A DNA stretch of 56,663 bases from positions 1 to 56,663 of IMG/VR virus record IMGVR_UViG_3300008108_000092. One strand, given 5' to 3'. The first letter of the stretch is position 1. The number at the start of each line of letters is the position of its first letter. This stretch comes from a virus. The notes under the pieces were generated by a model that was given only the letters and a program-made list of their open reading frames with translations, was not told where the DNA came from and searched no databases. Positions 17,901 to 24,113 of the stretch are shown piece by piece. Made by a program: the position numbers and the translations under genes.

Positions 17901-18363
17901 CAATACTGAGAATTCAACTCAAACTTCAGAGAATAAAAACGTTGAGAACGTTTCAGCTGTTACTTCTGAGCAGAACAATACTATGTCAGCAACACCTGAA
18001 GGAGTTGTTGAATCAAAAGAAGAGATGCCTTCTGTAACATCCGATTCTTCAATTCATTCACCGATGGTTAATGCTGACGGAAAATCTGATACTTTATTAG
18101 CAAAAATTGCTACAAATTCCGATACAGCAAATCAAAATCTAGCGATGCTTGTACATGGGTTTAATAATCTCGCTAAAGCTTTAGGTCAATTAGGAGTTTC
18201 GATTGCTGAAAATCCAGGTGGAAATACGTTTGTTAATGCAAGAACTGGTACCAGCAGCAATGAAAAAGCTCCAGCAAGAACAACTGAAATGGCAAAAAAC
18301 GGAAATCAAGAAATTGCGAAATTCAGAATGAGTATAGAGCAGATGAGACAGAGACCTGCTTAA
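11914..18363 (+). CDS. Giant repeat-rich protein, probable tail tape measure
   Basis: 2149 residues from the ATG at 11914 (a TTG three codons upstream is also open). Regions in order: helical N-terminus; an 11-residue KSEPVK/KTVEP repeat array at about 175-362, flanked on both sides by a duplicated NIERGIFV segment; four helical repeats of 75-90 residues (about 490-770) each with an EVKKAL-type motif; a Lys/Glu-rich linker; a hydrophobic region of about 970-1640 with seven PIIGP-type turns; and a duplicated C-terminal module (about 1760-1830 and 1895-1975). Long helix, hydrophobic core and position between gp26-like and tube-cap genes fit a tape measure (T4 gp29 role). It is far longer than T4 gp29, so tail length cannot be read from it simply. 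Confidence 0.7.
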   Translation: MANNEITDKSQDLIEAISSKVVKSLNLDSESFPKYFESVFSKKIEKVAEQFSKKFPTQKNLSDTLEHVFAKHIDLAIHDHLSKTDASADNAGLEGTSERVQQPQATGILDIIKTEAKSAFELFKRNIPFTKNSKETVNLDVSKTEIAFFKDVSTTLRNIERGIFVLSKSSSVNLQPVKSEPIKAVELVKSEPVKSEPVKSEPVKTVEPVKSEPVKTVEPVKSEPVKTVEPIKSEPVKAVEPIKSEPVKTVEPIKSEPVKTVEPIKSEPVKTVEPIKSEPVKTVEPIKSEPVKAVEPIKSEPVKAVEPIKSEPVKAVEPIKSEPVKTVEPVKSEPVKTVEPIKSEPVKTVEPVKSEPVKAVEPSENNKQLLSSLNDIHSTLKNIERGIFVFVKSTSDTKGNDSKPSNYKSVVSAFDSALESLKKFGKTSSDKIKDSPIKLETLLFPIKPLLSLLIENAKRSVTSSATPPASEGKTKPESNFDTITSKVKPLVTNLFEQITKTTNKVISSTEVKKAIELGKNTIQKTGTFIGTTKDDVIDKTKLIKSISEKTITQAKEISTETVTKLKSSTQNFLTSIAKTVNNITESSEVKKALENSKLITKKVTETTVTIKENIIEQTKNLKPKLEEAALEARDSAVKTFGKLKENTSTFLETITKTVGEVATSPEVKKALKTSKTILEKAGETSREIKEGVTSKVEAAKPVVKEAVSKTKDYISESAIKAKETATESFTKLKNTTYSFFDVITKPLKTLAENSQVKEIKNLGEKAFKNTKEIFTSLINEETNTAVKQATDKKKSKKTETFNQQTSEDETVDENSKIILSKKSKRKNNKKNLSENNEQEVENNRRENQEAKNERKSENSAVIEEIAKVLPSQTSKSPDMQSTEVESTTPSETNASLLEAEETAPQEVLFAGFTDRGLRNLKDKLPDIVAIAYNKMLELTSEGEKAKTNQQGQKDDKEPPSLLDMLPKGLLSGLGIIIAGGALVLGGLAALVKGLNTDGPFKGILKILSQGGLIAGIKLLQVGATNFMSALGALAKSPSTLLRMLGGQISRITGMFTAFGSRLMGMFSSGISMITRMLPTTGIFGAIGRVFTNFFAKFASKGFNFIPFIGPIISLGFAFSRLVKGDVVGGLLDVASALVSFIPGIGPVLGLGISVLNAFLDFKGGGSKPGATEKKTGILTGWLKGLGNLILKGAMLLPIIGPGIRAVKAMIANDYGEGLKQLAYIIPGVELIGALFGDKNVSGVTAGAAGIIKGTAGFLGSAIKWIGKMIYGGIKMLPIIGPALKAIESFATGDFLRGIKQIAYIVPGFELIGGFFGDKDVGAVGTIGRAAGGLTKWLAGFTAWLFKKIYSGIKHLPVVGPVFKAIENFVSGDFLKGLKQLAYIFPPFEMIGALFGDQETGGVARVAAVPVKWMGSLIAWVSKTILSGLKLIPIIGPAISAIGEFVSGNFLKGLKQLAYIYPPFELLGGLLGDKEAGSVAGKVGGGIGTVAGWIGSLAKWALKKIVAGLKTIPIIGPAISAIGEFVSGNFLKGLKQLAYIYPPFELLGGLLGDKEAGSAVGKVGNVVGDWIKSLGEWISEKILNLPLIGPLIKGIKLFFTDPLKALKTMALGIPILGSILSFLGVKEESEAAPAVPPAPKSPFAAVKDMILEKARAWWKGTWGWVRWLAKKVLPENIVKALEEGNLAEEDIEGETSTQQANVDASNASPQPAESTPKEAEVTTQEKEQTASIKSTETTEKPESSTKETQLTAQASEQPKSFVESKIDEIKQQVSQNKDFKVNSKITGEDYLKAASSFSDKQKQVIEKINDSIGPKTAQNAMLAAVALTLKKQPSKEVTDQLASNNSKVTPNSSLVPQTKQETQTDTEKTAPSTSQQPEQKTKPAVVSKIEKTQQPKSFIETKIEAIKQQSNQDKNFKVNNRIAADDYIVAVNSLSDKNKKIIEKINSSIGPKAAELAMLAAVTLLLKTKPAKELAEQKSIFNNSKESTTVQQTENNFNTENSTQTSENKNVENVSAVTSEQNNTMSATPEGVVESKEEMPSVTSDSSIHSPMVNADGKSDTLLAKIATNSDTANQNLAMLVHGFNNLAKALGQLGVSIAENPGGNTFVNARTGTSSNEKAPARTTEMAKNGNQEIAKFRMSIEQMRQRPA
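12438..12999 (+). repeat. 33-bp in-frame tandem array coding KSEPVK repeats
   Basis: About fourteen complete copies of an 11-codon unit, consensus E-P-(I/V)-K-S-E-P-V-K-(T/A)-V, preceded by shorter degenerate copies. Units differ by only a few synonymous or conservative changes. The encoded Pro-Glu-Lys sequence should be an extended rigid rod, comparable in composition to the TonB periplasm-spanning linker. Array length is a likely site of expansion or contraction. Confidence 0.95.
15420..16790 (+). repeat. About 240-bp repeats coding hydrophobic PIIGP modules in the tape measure
   Basis: Six modules of roughly 80 residues, each with (L/I)P(I/V)(I/V)GP, a short amphipathic helix, a G-x-F-L-x-G-x-K-Q-x-A-Y-I segment, and a GDKE-type turn. 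A seventh, more distant PFIGP copy precedes them. Core turns lie near 15500, 15740, 15980, 16208, 16448 and 16670. Copies at about 16204-16340 and 16444-16580 are nearly identical at DNA level, with a handful of third-position differences, showing recent duplication or gene conversion. Confidence 0.93.
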
Positions 18364-18384
18364 ATTTGATCAATAAGTAATACT

Positions 18385-19458
18385 ATGCCAACCGATGATA
18401 GTTCTCAAGTTTTAGATGTGCCTGCTGGAGATCAACAAGGAGCAACTACAACCACCACATCAACAGCTACTCCTCAGCCACGTCCAACAGAATATAATGG
18501 GGAGCAGATGGAACAACCTTTATCGGACAATCAAATGGGCAGTGCTGCAATGACATTTGATCGTAAAAATCAATCATCACAAACAACCGATATCGCACAC
18601 GATTATCCTTGGACCGCATCTAAAACCAAGAGAGAAGACATCCCATATATTATTTTAGCAGAACATAGAAGTACCGAAGCAAGCTTAATGAGACAAATTC
18701 AGTTCTACGGTAAAGGGGCGGTAAATACAGCTGCTGGAGTTGCTGGAGGCTCTCCAAAAGGTATATTGGAAGTATATGATGAAATTTTTCCTGATAATCC
18801 TACAAATAATAAATATATTTTTCCATATTTTAGTAAAAGTTCCTTCGACTTAGGTACAACGAAATGGGAACAAATGGATGAAATCAGTCAATCGATTAAA
18901 AGCATGGGCGAAGGAGCTGCTGAAATGTTAGATCAATACGCAATTACAAAAGGAATGGGAGATATGGTTAGAAAAGGAATGGCATTCGGAGAAGCTGCTG
19001 GAGCTGCTGCAATGACTGCTTTAAAAGGAATGTATCCGGTTGTTGGTATATTTGACCGCCCTAGAGTCTTTTCTGCTCATACTGACAGAGAAATTACAGT
19101 GGAATTTCCTTTGTACAACACACTCAATACATGGGATTGGGTTAAGAATCGAAATTTTATATATAAGTTCATGAGTCAAAATTTATATATAAAAAGAGAC
19201 TTCATTACAGGTGTTCCTCCATGTTTCTATAGAGTTCATGTACCTGGTCAATATTTTTGCTTTGCTTCTTGTGTTACAAACATAAAAGTTGAAAATCTCG
19301 GAAATCAAAGAATGATGCAGGATTCTTTTATAATACCAGATGCTTGGCAAGTATCTATTACGCTTTCGGAAATGGTAATGCCTAGCTTAAATCAATTCCA
19401 AGCTTTAATTACCGGAGATGCAAAAGGAAGAGTTAACGTAACAGCAGGAGGAAGATAA
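18385..19458 (+). CDS. Probable baseplate tail-tube cap protein (T4 gp48/gp54-like)
   Basis: 357 residues, near the length of T4 gp48 and gp54. The first 75 residues are low-complexity Thr/Gln/Pro-rich. The central region (IILAEHRSTEASLMRQIQFYG, then EVYDEIFPDNPTNNKYIFPYF) and the C-terminal half (REITVEFPLYNTLN, FYRVHVPGQYFCFASC, and VENLGNQRMM) have the beta-rich look of tube-like baseplate proteins. Its place directly after the tape measure and before gp53 matches the T4 hub-to-tube order. The stop codon overlaps the next ATG by one base. Assignment rests mainly on context. Confidence 0.5.
   Translation: MPTDDSSQVLDVPAGDQQGATTTTTSTATPQPRPTEYNGEQMEQPLSDNQMGSAAMTFDRKNQSSQTTDIAHDYPWTASKTKREDIPYIILAEHRSTEASLMRQIQFYGKGAVNTAAGVAGGSPKGILEVYDEIFPDNPTNNKYIFPYFSKSSFDLGTTKWEQMDEISQSIKSMGEGAAEMLDQYAITKGMGDMVRKGMAFGEAAGAAAMTALKGMYPVVGIFDRPRVFSAHTDREITVEFPLYNTLNTWDWVKNRNFIYKFMSQNLYIKRDFITGVPPCFYRVHVPGQYFCFASCVTNIKVENLGNQRMMQDSFIIPDAWQVSITLSEMVMPSLNQFQALITGDAKGRVNVTAGGR
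19446..19452 (+). promoter_or_regulatory. Shine-Dalgarno for gp53
   Basis: AGGAGGA lies 5 nt before the ATG at 19458, inside the end of the upstream gene. It is a near-perfect Shine-Dalgarno, in contrast to the many genes here that lack one. Confidence 0.75.
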
Positions 19459-19805
19459 TGAAACATAATGATGTAACTATATTACCTCGTTTACACCCAG
19501 AATGTTTAGAGAATTTGTTTAATGTATACAAAGACGACTCTGGAAGCTATTATTATAATTTAATAAAAGCTTTATCTCTTCCCTCAAAACTTCCTAAAAC
19601 TTTATACACTACATATACTATAGCACCAGGAGATACATGGCCAACAATATCATTTAAGCATTATGATACTCCTAATTTATGGTGGCTAATTCTTTATGCA
19701 AATAATATTTTGGATCCCACAAAGAAATTAATTCCAGGAACAACCATCAACGTTTTGATTGAAGATGTTGCTAAAGAAATAATTACGCAAATAAGAAAAG
19801 GGTAA
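19458..19805 (+). CDS. gp53: Baseplate wedge protein gp53, LysM-type
   Basis: 115 residues. Residues about 53-105 (TIAPGDTWPTISFKHYDTPNLWWLILYANN, then LIPGTTINVLI) form a LysM-like domain, the signature of the gp53 family in T4-like phages, where it clamps wedges together. It is shorter than T4 gp53 because it lacks the additional N-terminal part. The ATG shares one base with the upstream stop, and an AGGAGGA lies 5 nt before it. The hub protein follows after a few bases. Confidence 0.8.
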   Translation: MKHNDVTILPRLHPECLENLFNVYKDDSGSYYYNLIKALSLPSKLPKTLYTTYTIAPGDTWPTISFKHYDTPNLWWLILYANNILDPTKKLIPGTTINVLIEDVAKEIITQIRKG

Positions 19806-19808
19806 TAT

Positions 19809-21611
19809 ATGGCTAATGAAACAGTTAACTTAGGCTCATCTCTATTAGATATTGGCAAGCAAGTAATTGATGGAGTAGTTGGTGGGGTTAAGGGTGGAAT
19901 AAACTCTTTGTTAACAGGCGCTAATAGAGTTAATGGGTTTTCTGCAGGAAAATTTTTTAGTCAAAAATATAACGAGCTTACACACAAGGTCGAGTTTTGG
20001 TTAGATAACAGCGGCGATTTAAAAGATGTTGCTCAAAATGTATTTCCAATAAATCCTGCAGCAATATTACAATTAAATATTAACAATAATTTATTAGATT
20101 GGGTAGTTGATGGAAGCATGATTTTCATGTTTATGCCAGAAGATGCTCCAGATTCGCAGCAAATGAATCTATCTCAAAAGATTAAAACTTTTATTCAAGG
20201 AGCCATGGAAAACGCTGAGACTCTCAAAACCTTTCAATTTAGAGGAGATGGATATGATTTATTAAGGGTTTCTATAGTACCAATTACAAAGGGAGGAGAA
20301 CATCAATCTGGAGATTCGCTTAACATAACAGAAGGAGATCCCAAATGGTGTATTAGTCACTTGTTTTCAATTTATGAAATTGAGGATGTAAATGACGTTC
20401 CAGGAATGAAAGGACCTATGGCTGCCTATATGAAATGCTTGAAAATTTATTTTAGAGATGTTAGGCAGCATATACTTCGTACTACAAATTTAGAATATTC
20501 CACTGCTTATAGTCCCGAAACTGATAATGATACAAAATTAGCAAAAGAAGGTGCTTTATACACAGGCAAAGCAATTGTTGAAGTATGGAATCAATCTGTT
20601 GGAGAACCAGCTGCTGGAGGATTGGAGAGTCTAAAAATTATTCCTAATCCAGAAGATTGGGATGATGGATCTACAAAGATTTTTTATACTTCTCCTGCAG
20701 CAGCCTCTGCTGCTGATGATATTGAATATTTAATGGCTCATCATGCTAGCAAAGAACCTTTAAAAGGAGCTGAGATTGATACTATATTTGATATGTGTTT
20801 GTTAACAACAAAACATCCACAATCTCCAGAACTGTTAGAAGATCTAACTCTAGTTCCTATTACTAAATTATTTAAAAAATCTACAGAAGGAGATCAAGCT
20901 GGAGAACTTCAGCTTGAACATTTTTTCGTAACTGCTCAATCTAAAGAAGGAAAAGGAGTAGATACTAGCTATAAATCTCCATTTAGTGATGCGGATGATC
21001 GAGATCTTAAAACTTTTAAATACGGACAAATAATTTCTTATAGTTTTATTGACATGTGTCCAGATTTTAATAGTAGAGGATTTACATCTGCACCACTTTA
21101 TTCAGTCGATGTTGGTAAAAGAACTTTTAAAGTTCGCTTTGAAAAGAATGATATAGCTACAGTACGCAAACTTATTACAGAAAATTATATAGATCCTTTA
21201 TATAAAGGAGAAGCAACAAACGAGAAGTTATTTATACCAACAATACATCAAACTAAAAAACAATATAATATGTTTCCAAACTTCACTCTTAATGGAGATG
21301 AAGTCAACTGGGGAGATTTGCTTCGACAGAAAAATAGTCTTCACAATTTGTTACATACTGGTATTTTTCAAAACACGTGTATTTGTTTTAAAACGTTTGG
21401 TTTAACATTAAGAAGTCCTGGCAGTTTTATAGCTATTGATAAGACAGCTGGTAGTACTGATAACGATTATAATAATAAATTATACGGACAATGGTTTGTA
21501 GTAAGAGTAGATCACGTGTTTGAGGCTGGATCGCATATGAATGCTATATATGCGATTAAAATTCATAGATTTAAAGCTCCTGAAACGCCATTTAAAGCTA
21601 TTTTAGAATAA
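19809..21611 (+). CDS. Probable baseplate hub protein
   Basis: 600 residues. The beta-rich C-terminal 100 residues (LTLRSPGSFIAIDK, then KLYGQWFVVRVDHVFEAG and AIKIHRF) have the pattern of phage hub proteins of the gp27/gpD type: a glycine-containing ligand-like strand, then G-x-W-x-V-x-x-V-x-H and a final antiparallel strand. The N-terminal third has paired strands with acidic loops. Its place after gp53 in the hub cluster supports the role. No lysozyme domain is present, so any gp5-like lytic function must lie elsewhere. Start is the ATG shortly after the gp53 stop. Confidence 0.55.
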   Translation: MANETVNLGSSLLDIGKQVIDGVVGGVKGGINSLLTGANRVNGFSAGKFFSQKYNELTHKVEFWLDNSGDLKDVAQNVFPINPAAILQLNINNNLLDWVVDGSMIFMFMPEDAPDSQQMNLSQKIKTFIQGAMENAETLKTFQFRGDGYDLLRVSIVPITKGGEHQSGDSLNITEGDPKWCISHLFSIYEIEDVNDVPGMKGPMAAYMKCLKIYFRDVRQHILRTTNLEYSTAYSPETDNDTKLAKEGALYTGKAIVEVWNQSVGEPAAGGLESLKIIPNPEDWDDGSTKIFYTSPAAASAADDIEYLMAHHASKEPLKGAEIDTIFDMCLLTTKHPQSPELLEDLTLVPITKLFKKSTEGDQAGELQLEHFFVTAQSKEGKGVDTSYKSPFSDADDRDLKTFKYGQIISYSFIDMCPDFNSRGFTSAPLYSVDVGKRTFKVRFEKNDIATVRKLITENYIDPLYKGEATNEKLFIPTIHQTKKQYNMFPNFTLNGDEVNWGDLLRQKNSLHNLLHTGIFQNTCICFKTFGLTLRSPGSFIAIDKTAGSTDNDYNNKLYGQWFVVRVDHVFEAGSHMNAIYAIKIHRFKAPETPFKAILE

Positions 21612-21631
21612 CTAAAATCTTAAGTAAATAC

Positions 21632-21913
21632 ATGAACAACAAAATTGTTATCGAGCCTTGTGAAGGAGGATTTAAGGGGTTTTTGTATAATGGAGAAACT
21701 TTAGTATATGAAACTCCAATATATAGTGATCCTTCTTTAGCATCTAAGGATTTAATGAGAAATATGCAGGATAACAATCAATCTTCTATTAAAACAGAAA
21801 CACGGTCTCAAATTTCTAGCTCAGTCACTTCAAATGTGATTATTCCGCCTTTAAGAGCTGTAGAAAATGCTCCTCAACCACCCAGACCTAAAAAATGTTG
21901 CGGGAGAAGTTAA
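21632..21913 (+). CDS. Small unknown protein with Cys-rich end
   Basis: 93 residues. The first 45 residues form a compact beta-hairpin-like region (VIEPCEGGFKGFLYNGETLVYETPIY), followed by a Ser/Gln-rich linker and a basic tail ending K-K-C-C-G-R-S. A GTAAATA sequence lies one base before the ATG, a divergent late box. The stop codon overlaps that of the convergent clamp-loader gene. I recognise no family. Confidence 0.7.
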   Translation: MNNKIVIEPCEGGFKGFLYNGETLVYETPIYSDPSLASKDLMRNMQDNNQSSIKTETRSQISSSVTSNVIIPPLRAVENAPQPPRPKKCCGRS

Positions 21914-22854
21914 GAGACTATCAGCTTATATACGTCAAGCAATACAGAAAAACAATTTATTTCTTTGTCTATCACAATACAATCTGACTCTAGTCCCTTT
22001 GCTATACGGGATAAGATTTCAATTTTTAATTGTTGTTCTATTTGTCTGTTAAAGACGCATTCAAACAAGTGCTTTAGCAATAATTTATAATCAGAAAAAA
22101 ATTGCTTTTCGTTTTCGATAACATATTTTCGTATTTCGAATATGTTTTGTTTGTTGAAAATTTTATCTAATAAATGATTTGAAAAAACTTGTGAATCTCC
22201 TTCACCTTTAATGCATAATTTGCCTGAAATTGTAAATTTTTGTATGTCGTTTATAATACGACGTATGTCAGGTAAGTTTTTGCGTATATGCTCTAATAAT
22301 AAGGGTTTTTGATTTTCTTCTAATAGAATATCTTCATTTTGTAAAATTTGCTTGATTCTATAAACTACTCCTTCAATTGGAGGAATTAAATTAAAAATTT
22401 GTGTTCTACTTTGCAATGCTGGTATTATTTTAAATAAATAATTACAAGTAATTATAAAGCGAGTATTTGAAGCGTATTCCTCAATAATATTCCTCAGAGC
22501 TTTTTGTGCATCCAAAGAGATTTGATCGCCTTCATCTAAAAGAACTACTTTTGTTTTTCCATCAACAGATTTTGTTTTTGCAAAACCTGAAATTTTACCT
22601 CGAATAGTATCTATGCCATTCTCATCAGATGCATTCAAATACAAATATTGACAATCTAAAATTTCAGTGACAATAATTTTAGCCAAAGACGTTTTTCCAC
22701 TACCTTGTACTCCCGCAAAGAGTAAATGAGGAATGTCTTGTTTACTTTTTAAAGATTCAAAAAATAAACGATCGTCTTTTGATAGTACTATATCATTTAA
22801 AGTTTTTGGTCTATACTTTTCAACTAATAAGTTAGAAAATGTGCAGTTGCTCAT
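21910..22854 (-). CDS. gp44: Clamp-loader AAA+ ATPase (T4 gp44-like)
   Basis: 314 residues. It opens with V-E-K-Y-R-P-K-T-L, the conserved box of RFC/gp44 subunits. Walker A is GVQGSGKT at 48-55, Walker B VVLLDE at 103-108, sensor 1 FIITCN at 133-138, and an SRC-box variant S-R-T at 149-151. The C-terminal 120 residues are the helical collar. It loads the sliding clamp at primer ends together with a gp62-type subunit, which is not in this window. The ATG overlaps the upstream dCTP deaminase-like stop by one base (TAATG), so the two are translationally coupled. This is an early-type replication gene. Confidence 0.93.
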   Translation of the reverse strand: MSNCTFSNLLVEKYRPKTLNDIVLSKDDRLFFESLKSKQDIPHLLFAGVQGSGKTSLAKIIVTEILDCQYLYLNASDENGIDTIRGKISGFAKTKSVDGKTKVVLLDEGDQISLDAQKALRNIIEEYASNTRFIITCNYLFKIIPALQSRTQIFNLIPPIEGVVYRIKQILQNEDILLEENQKPLLLEHIRKNLPDIRRIINDIQKFTISGKLCIKGEGDSQVFSNHLLDKIFNKQNIFEIRKYVIENEKQFFSDYKLLLKHLFECVFNRQIEQQLKIEILSRIAKGLESDCIVIDKEINCFSVLLDVYKLIVS

Positions 22855-23375
22855 TATTTGTATTTTTTATCATGTTCTTTATGATTTCCGTATGAACCGT
22901 CATATGGTCGAAGCATTTCCGCATCAAAACTTAAATACTGAGCTACTCTAGTGCCTTTTTTAATACGAGCTGGACCAGTTCCAACATGCATGCATCCAGC
23001 CATTACTCCACCAACCTTTTCGTTTGTTTTAACATTAACGCCGTAAAAGCTGTCGTACAAGCCCGAAGTAATAAAAATGTTTGATCTATTCAAAGTACTC
23101 CTTGTAATAACCCATCCTGCTTCATGGTCACCAACGGAAATAACGTTGGACATAACTACTTCGTAGTCACCAATTTCCAAATTGAAATATCCATCTTGGT
23201 CTGGAATAATTTCCGCAGTTTCTCTTAATTTTTTGTGAGAATCAGAAAGCTCAAAAACTGTTGGGAGAATTTTAAATACTTTTTCTAAACGGAGATCTAC
23301 AGCGTTTGGTTGACTGTCTTCTTTTTGAACATTTGTAAGAGTACTACGAGAATTAGGTCCTAAAATATGTTTCAT
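22854..23375 (-). CDS. dCTP deaminase / dUTPase superfamily protein
   Basis: 173 residues. Family motifs are visible: QPNAVDLRLEKVF near the start (dCTP deaminase motif Q-P-x-x-V-D-L-R-L), EAGWVITRSTLNRSNIFITSGLYD in the middle (the R-S-T/S-L motif and the S-G-L-Y-D turn), and ARIKKGTRVAQYLSF near the end (the K-G-x-R-x-A-Q strand). It should act on dCTP or dUTP and so feed thymidylate synthesis, alongside ribonucleotide reductase. Which reaction it catalyses cannot be fixed by eye. A strong Shine-Dalgarno lies 7 nt before the ATG. Confidence 0.8.
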   Translation of the reverse strand: MKHILGPNSRSTLTNVQKEDSQPNAVDLRLEKVFKILPTVFELSDSHKKLRETAEIIPDQDGYFNLEIGDYEVVMSNVISVGDHEAGWVITRSTLNRSNIFITSGLYDSFYGVNVKTNEKVGGVMAGCMHVGTGPARIKKGTRVAQYLSFDAEMLRPYDGSYGNHKEHDKKYK

Positions 23376-23376
23376 C

Positions 23377-23568
23377 TCAAAACTCCTTTCCTGTATCTTC
23401 TGTAATAAGTTGTCTGCCGATATAGTTATTTTCTCCTTGAGTAAAATGTTCTCTTACTGGAGCTTGATTTGCTTTAATTGCATTACTTTGAAGCCAGCAA
23501 ATCAAATCTGCTTGCTTTTCACTCGGAACTATAAACGTTCCTTGAACTGTATTAATTACGATTGACAT
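23377..23568 (-). CDS. Small protein heading the clamp-loader operon
   Basis: 63 residues, beginning MSIVINTVQGTFIVPSEKQADLICWL, with a beta-strand pair then helix. Its stop lies one base from the next ATG, and its coding end carries the next gene's Shine-Dalgarno, so it is part of a three-gene coupled operon. Similar short proteins occur in phage replication operons as I recall, but I cannot name this one. The 33-base gap upstream is a divergent intergenic region shared with the gp16-like gene. Confidence 0.7.
   Translation of the reverse strand: MSIVINTVQGTFIVPSEKQADLICWLQSNAIKANQAPVREHFTQGENNYIGRQLITEDTGKEF
23383..23389 (-). promoter_or_regulatory. Shine-Dalgarno for the dCTP deaminase-like gene
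   Basis: AAAGGAG on the minus strand, 7 nt before the ATG at 23375 and within the end of the upstream 63-codon gene. It shows that the host ribosome uses a standard anti-Shine-Dalgarno. Confidence 0.8.
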
Positions 23569-23601
23569 GTAGATATGTTATGCCATTTGCAAAAATAATC
23601 A

Positions 23602-24108
23602 ATGGACATAATTATAATGGTGGACGATCAAAACATAACCTCTTTGCTTGATGAATTATCTTCATTTGATTTTGCTTCTACAGCAACTCAAATTACAAAA
23701 ACGCAAGCTTCTGATTCTAATATAACAGACGAAACTGCTGGGCAATATTTTTTAGATAAATCAAAAGCCATAATTGACGCAGGAGTTGGAGCAATTCAAA
23801 CAATGACACCTTATGTGGTTCAAGGTCAAGACTCTAGAGAAATTGATGCTCTTTCAAAATTAATGGCTGCAACAGCACAAGCGTTAGATACTTTAAATAA
23901 AGGATCTCTAATTGATAAAAAAGCTAAAAGAGATGAAGAATTAGAACACATTAAATTGCAAGGAAAAAAAGAACTTATGCAGTTAAAACAACAAGAACAA
24001 ACGACAAAAACACAAAATAATTTAAATATAGTAGTGTCTTCTCCTGAAGAAATAATGAAGAAACTTTTCCCCGCTTCAGGCAACATTTTGAATATTGAGA
24101 ATAAATAG
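23602..24108 (+). CDS. Small terminase subunit candidate (T4 gp16-like)
   Basis: 168 residues from the ATG at 23602; a second ATG at 23617 is possible. Layout resembles T4 gp16 and its marine relatives: a short acidic Asp/Thr-rich N-terminus, a central helical hairpin (QYFLDKSKAIIDAGVGAIQTM, then REIDALSKLMAATAQALDTLNK) leading into a charged coil with EEL..QGKKELMQLKQQEQ, and a C-terminal strand IVVSSPEEIMKKLF like the VFMGSPTEL tail of gp16. It would form the DNA-recognition ring of the packaging motor. The large terminase is not in this window. Assignment is by architecture. Confidence 0.55.
   Translation: MDIIIMVDDQNITSLLDELSSFDFASTATQITKTQASDSNITDETAGQYFLDKSKAIIDAGVGAIQTMTPYVVQGQDSREIDALSKLMAATAQALDTLNKGSLIDKKAKRDEELEHIKLQGKKELMQLKQQEQTTKTQNNLNIVVSSPEEIMKKLFPASGNILNIENK
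24101..24107 (+). promoter_or_regulatory. Late-promoter-like box, 6 nt before ATG 24114
   Basis: ATAAATA overlapping the end of the gp16-like gene. Confidence 0.6.
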
Positions 24109-24113
24109 ATAAC

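Noticed and set aside
23575-23602. Sigma70-like pair TTGATT and TAACAT (16-nt spacer) before the clamp-loader operon
   Set aside because: Only four of six matches in each hexamer, expected often by chance in this AT-rich sequence.
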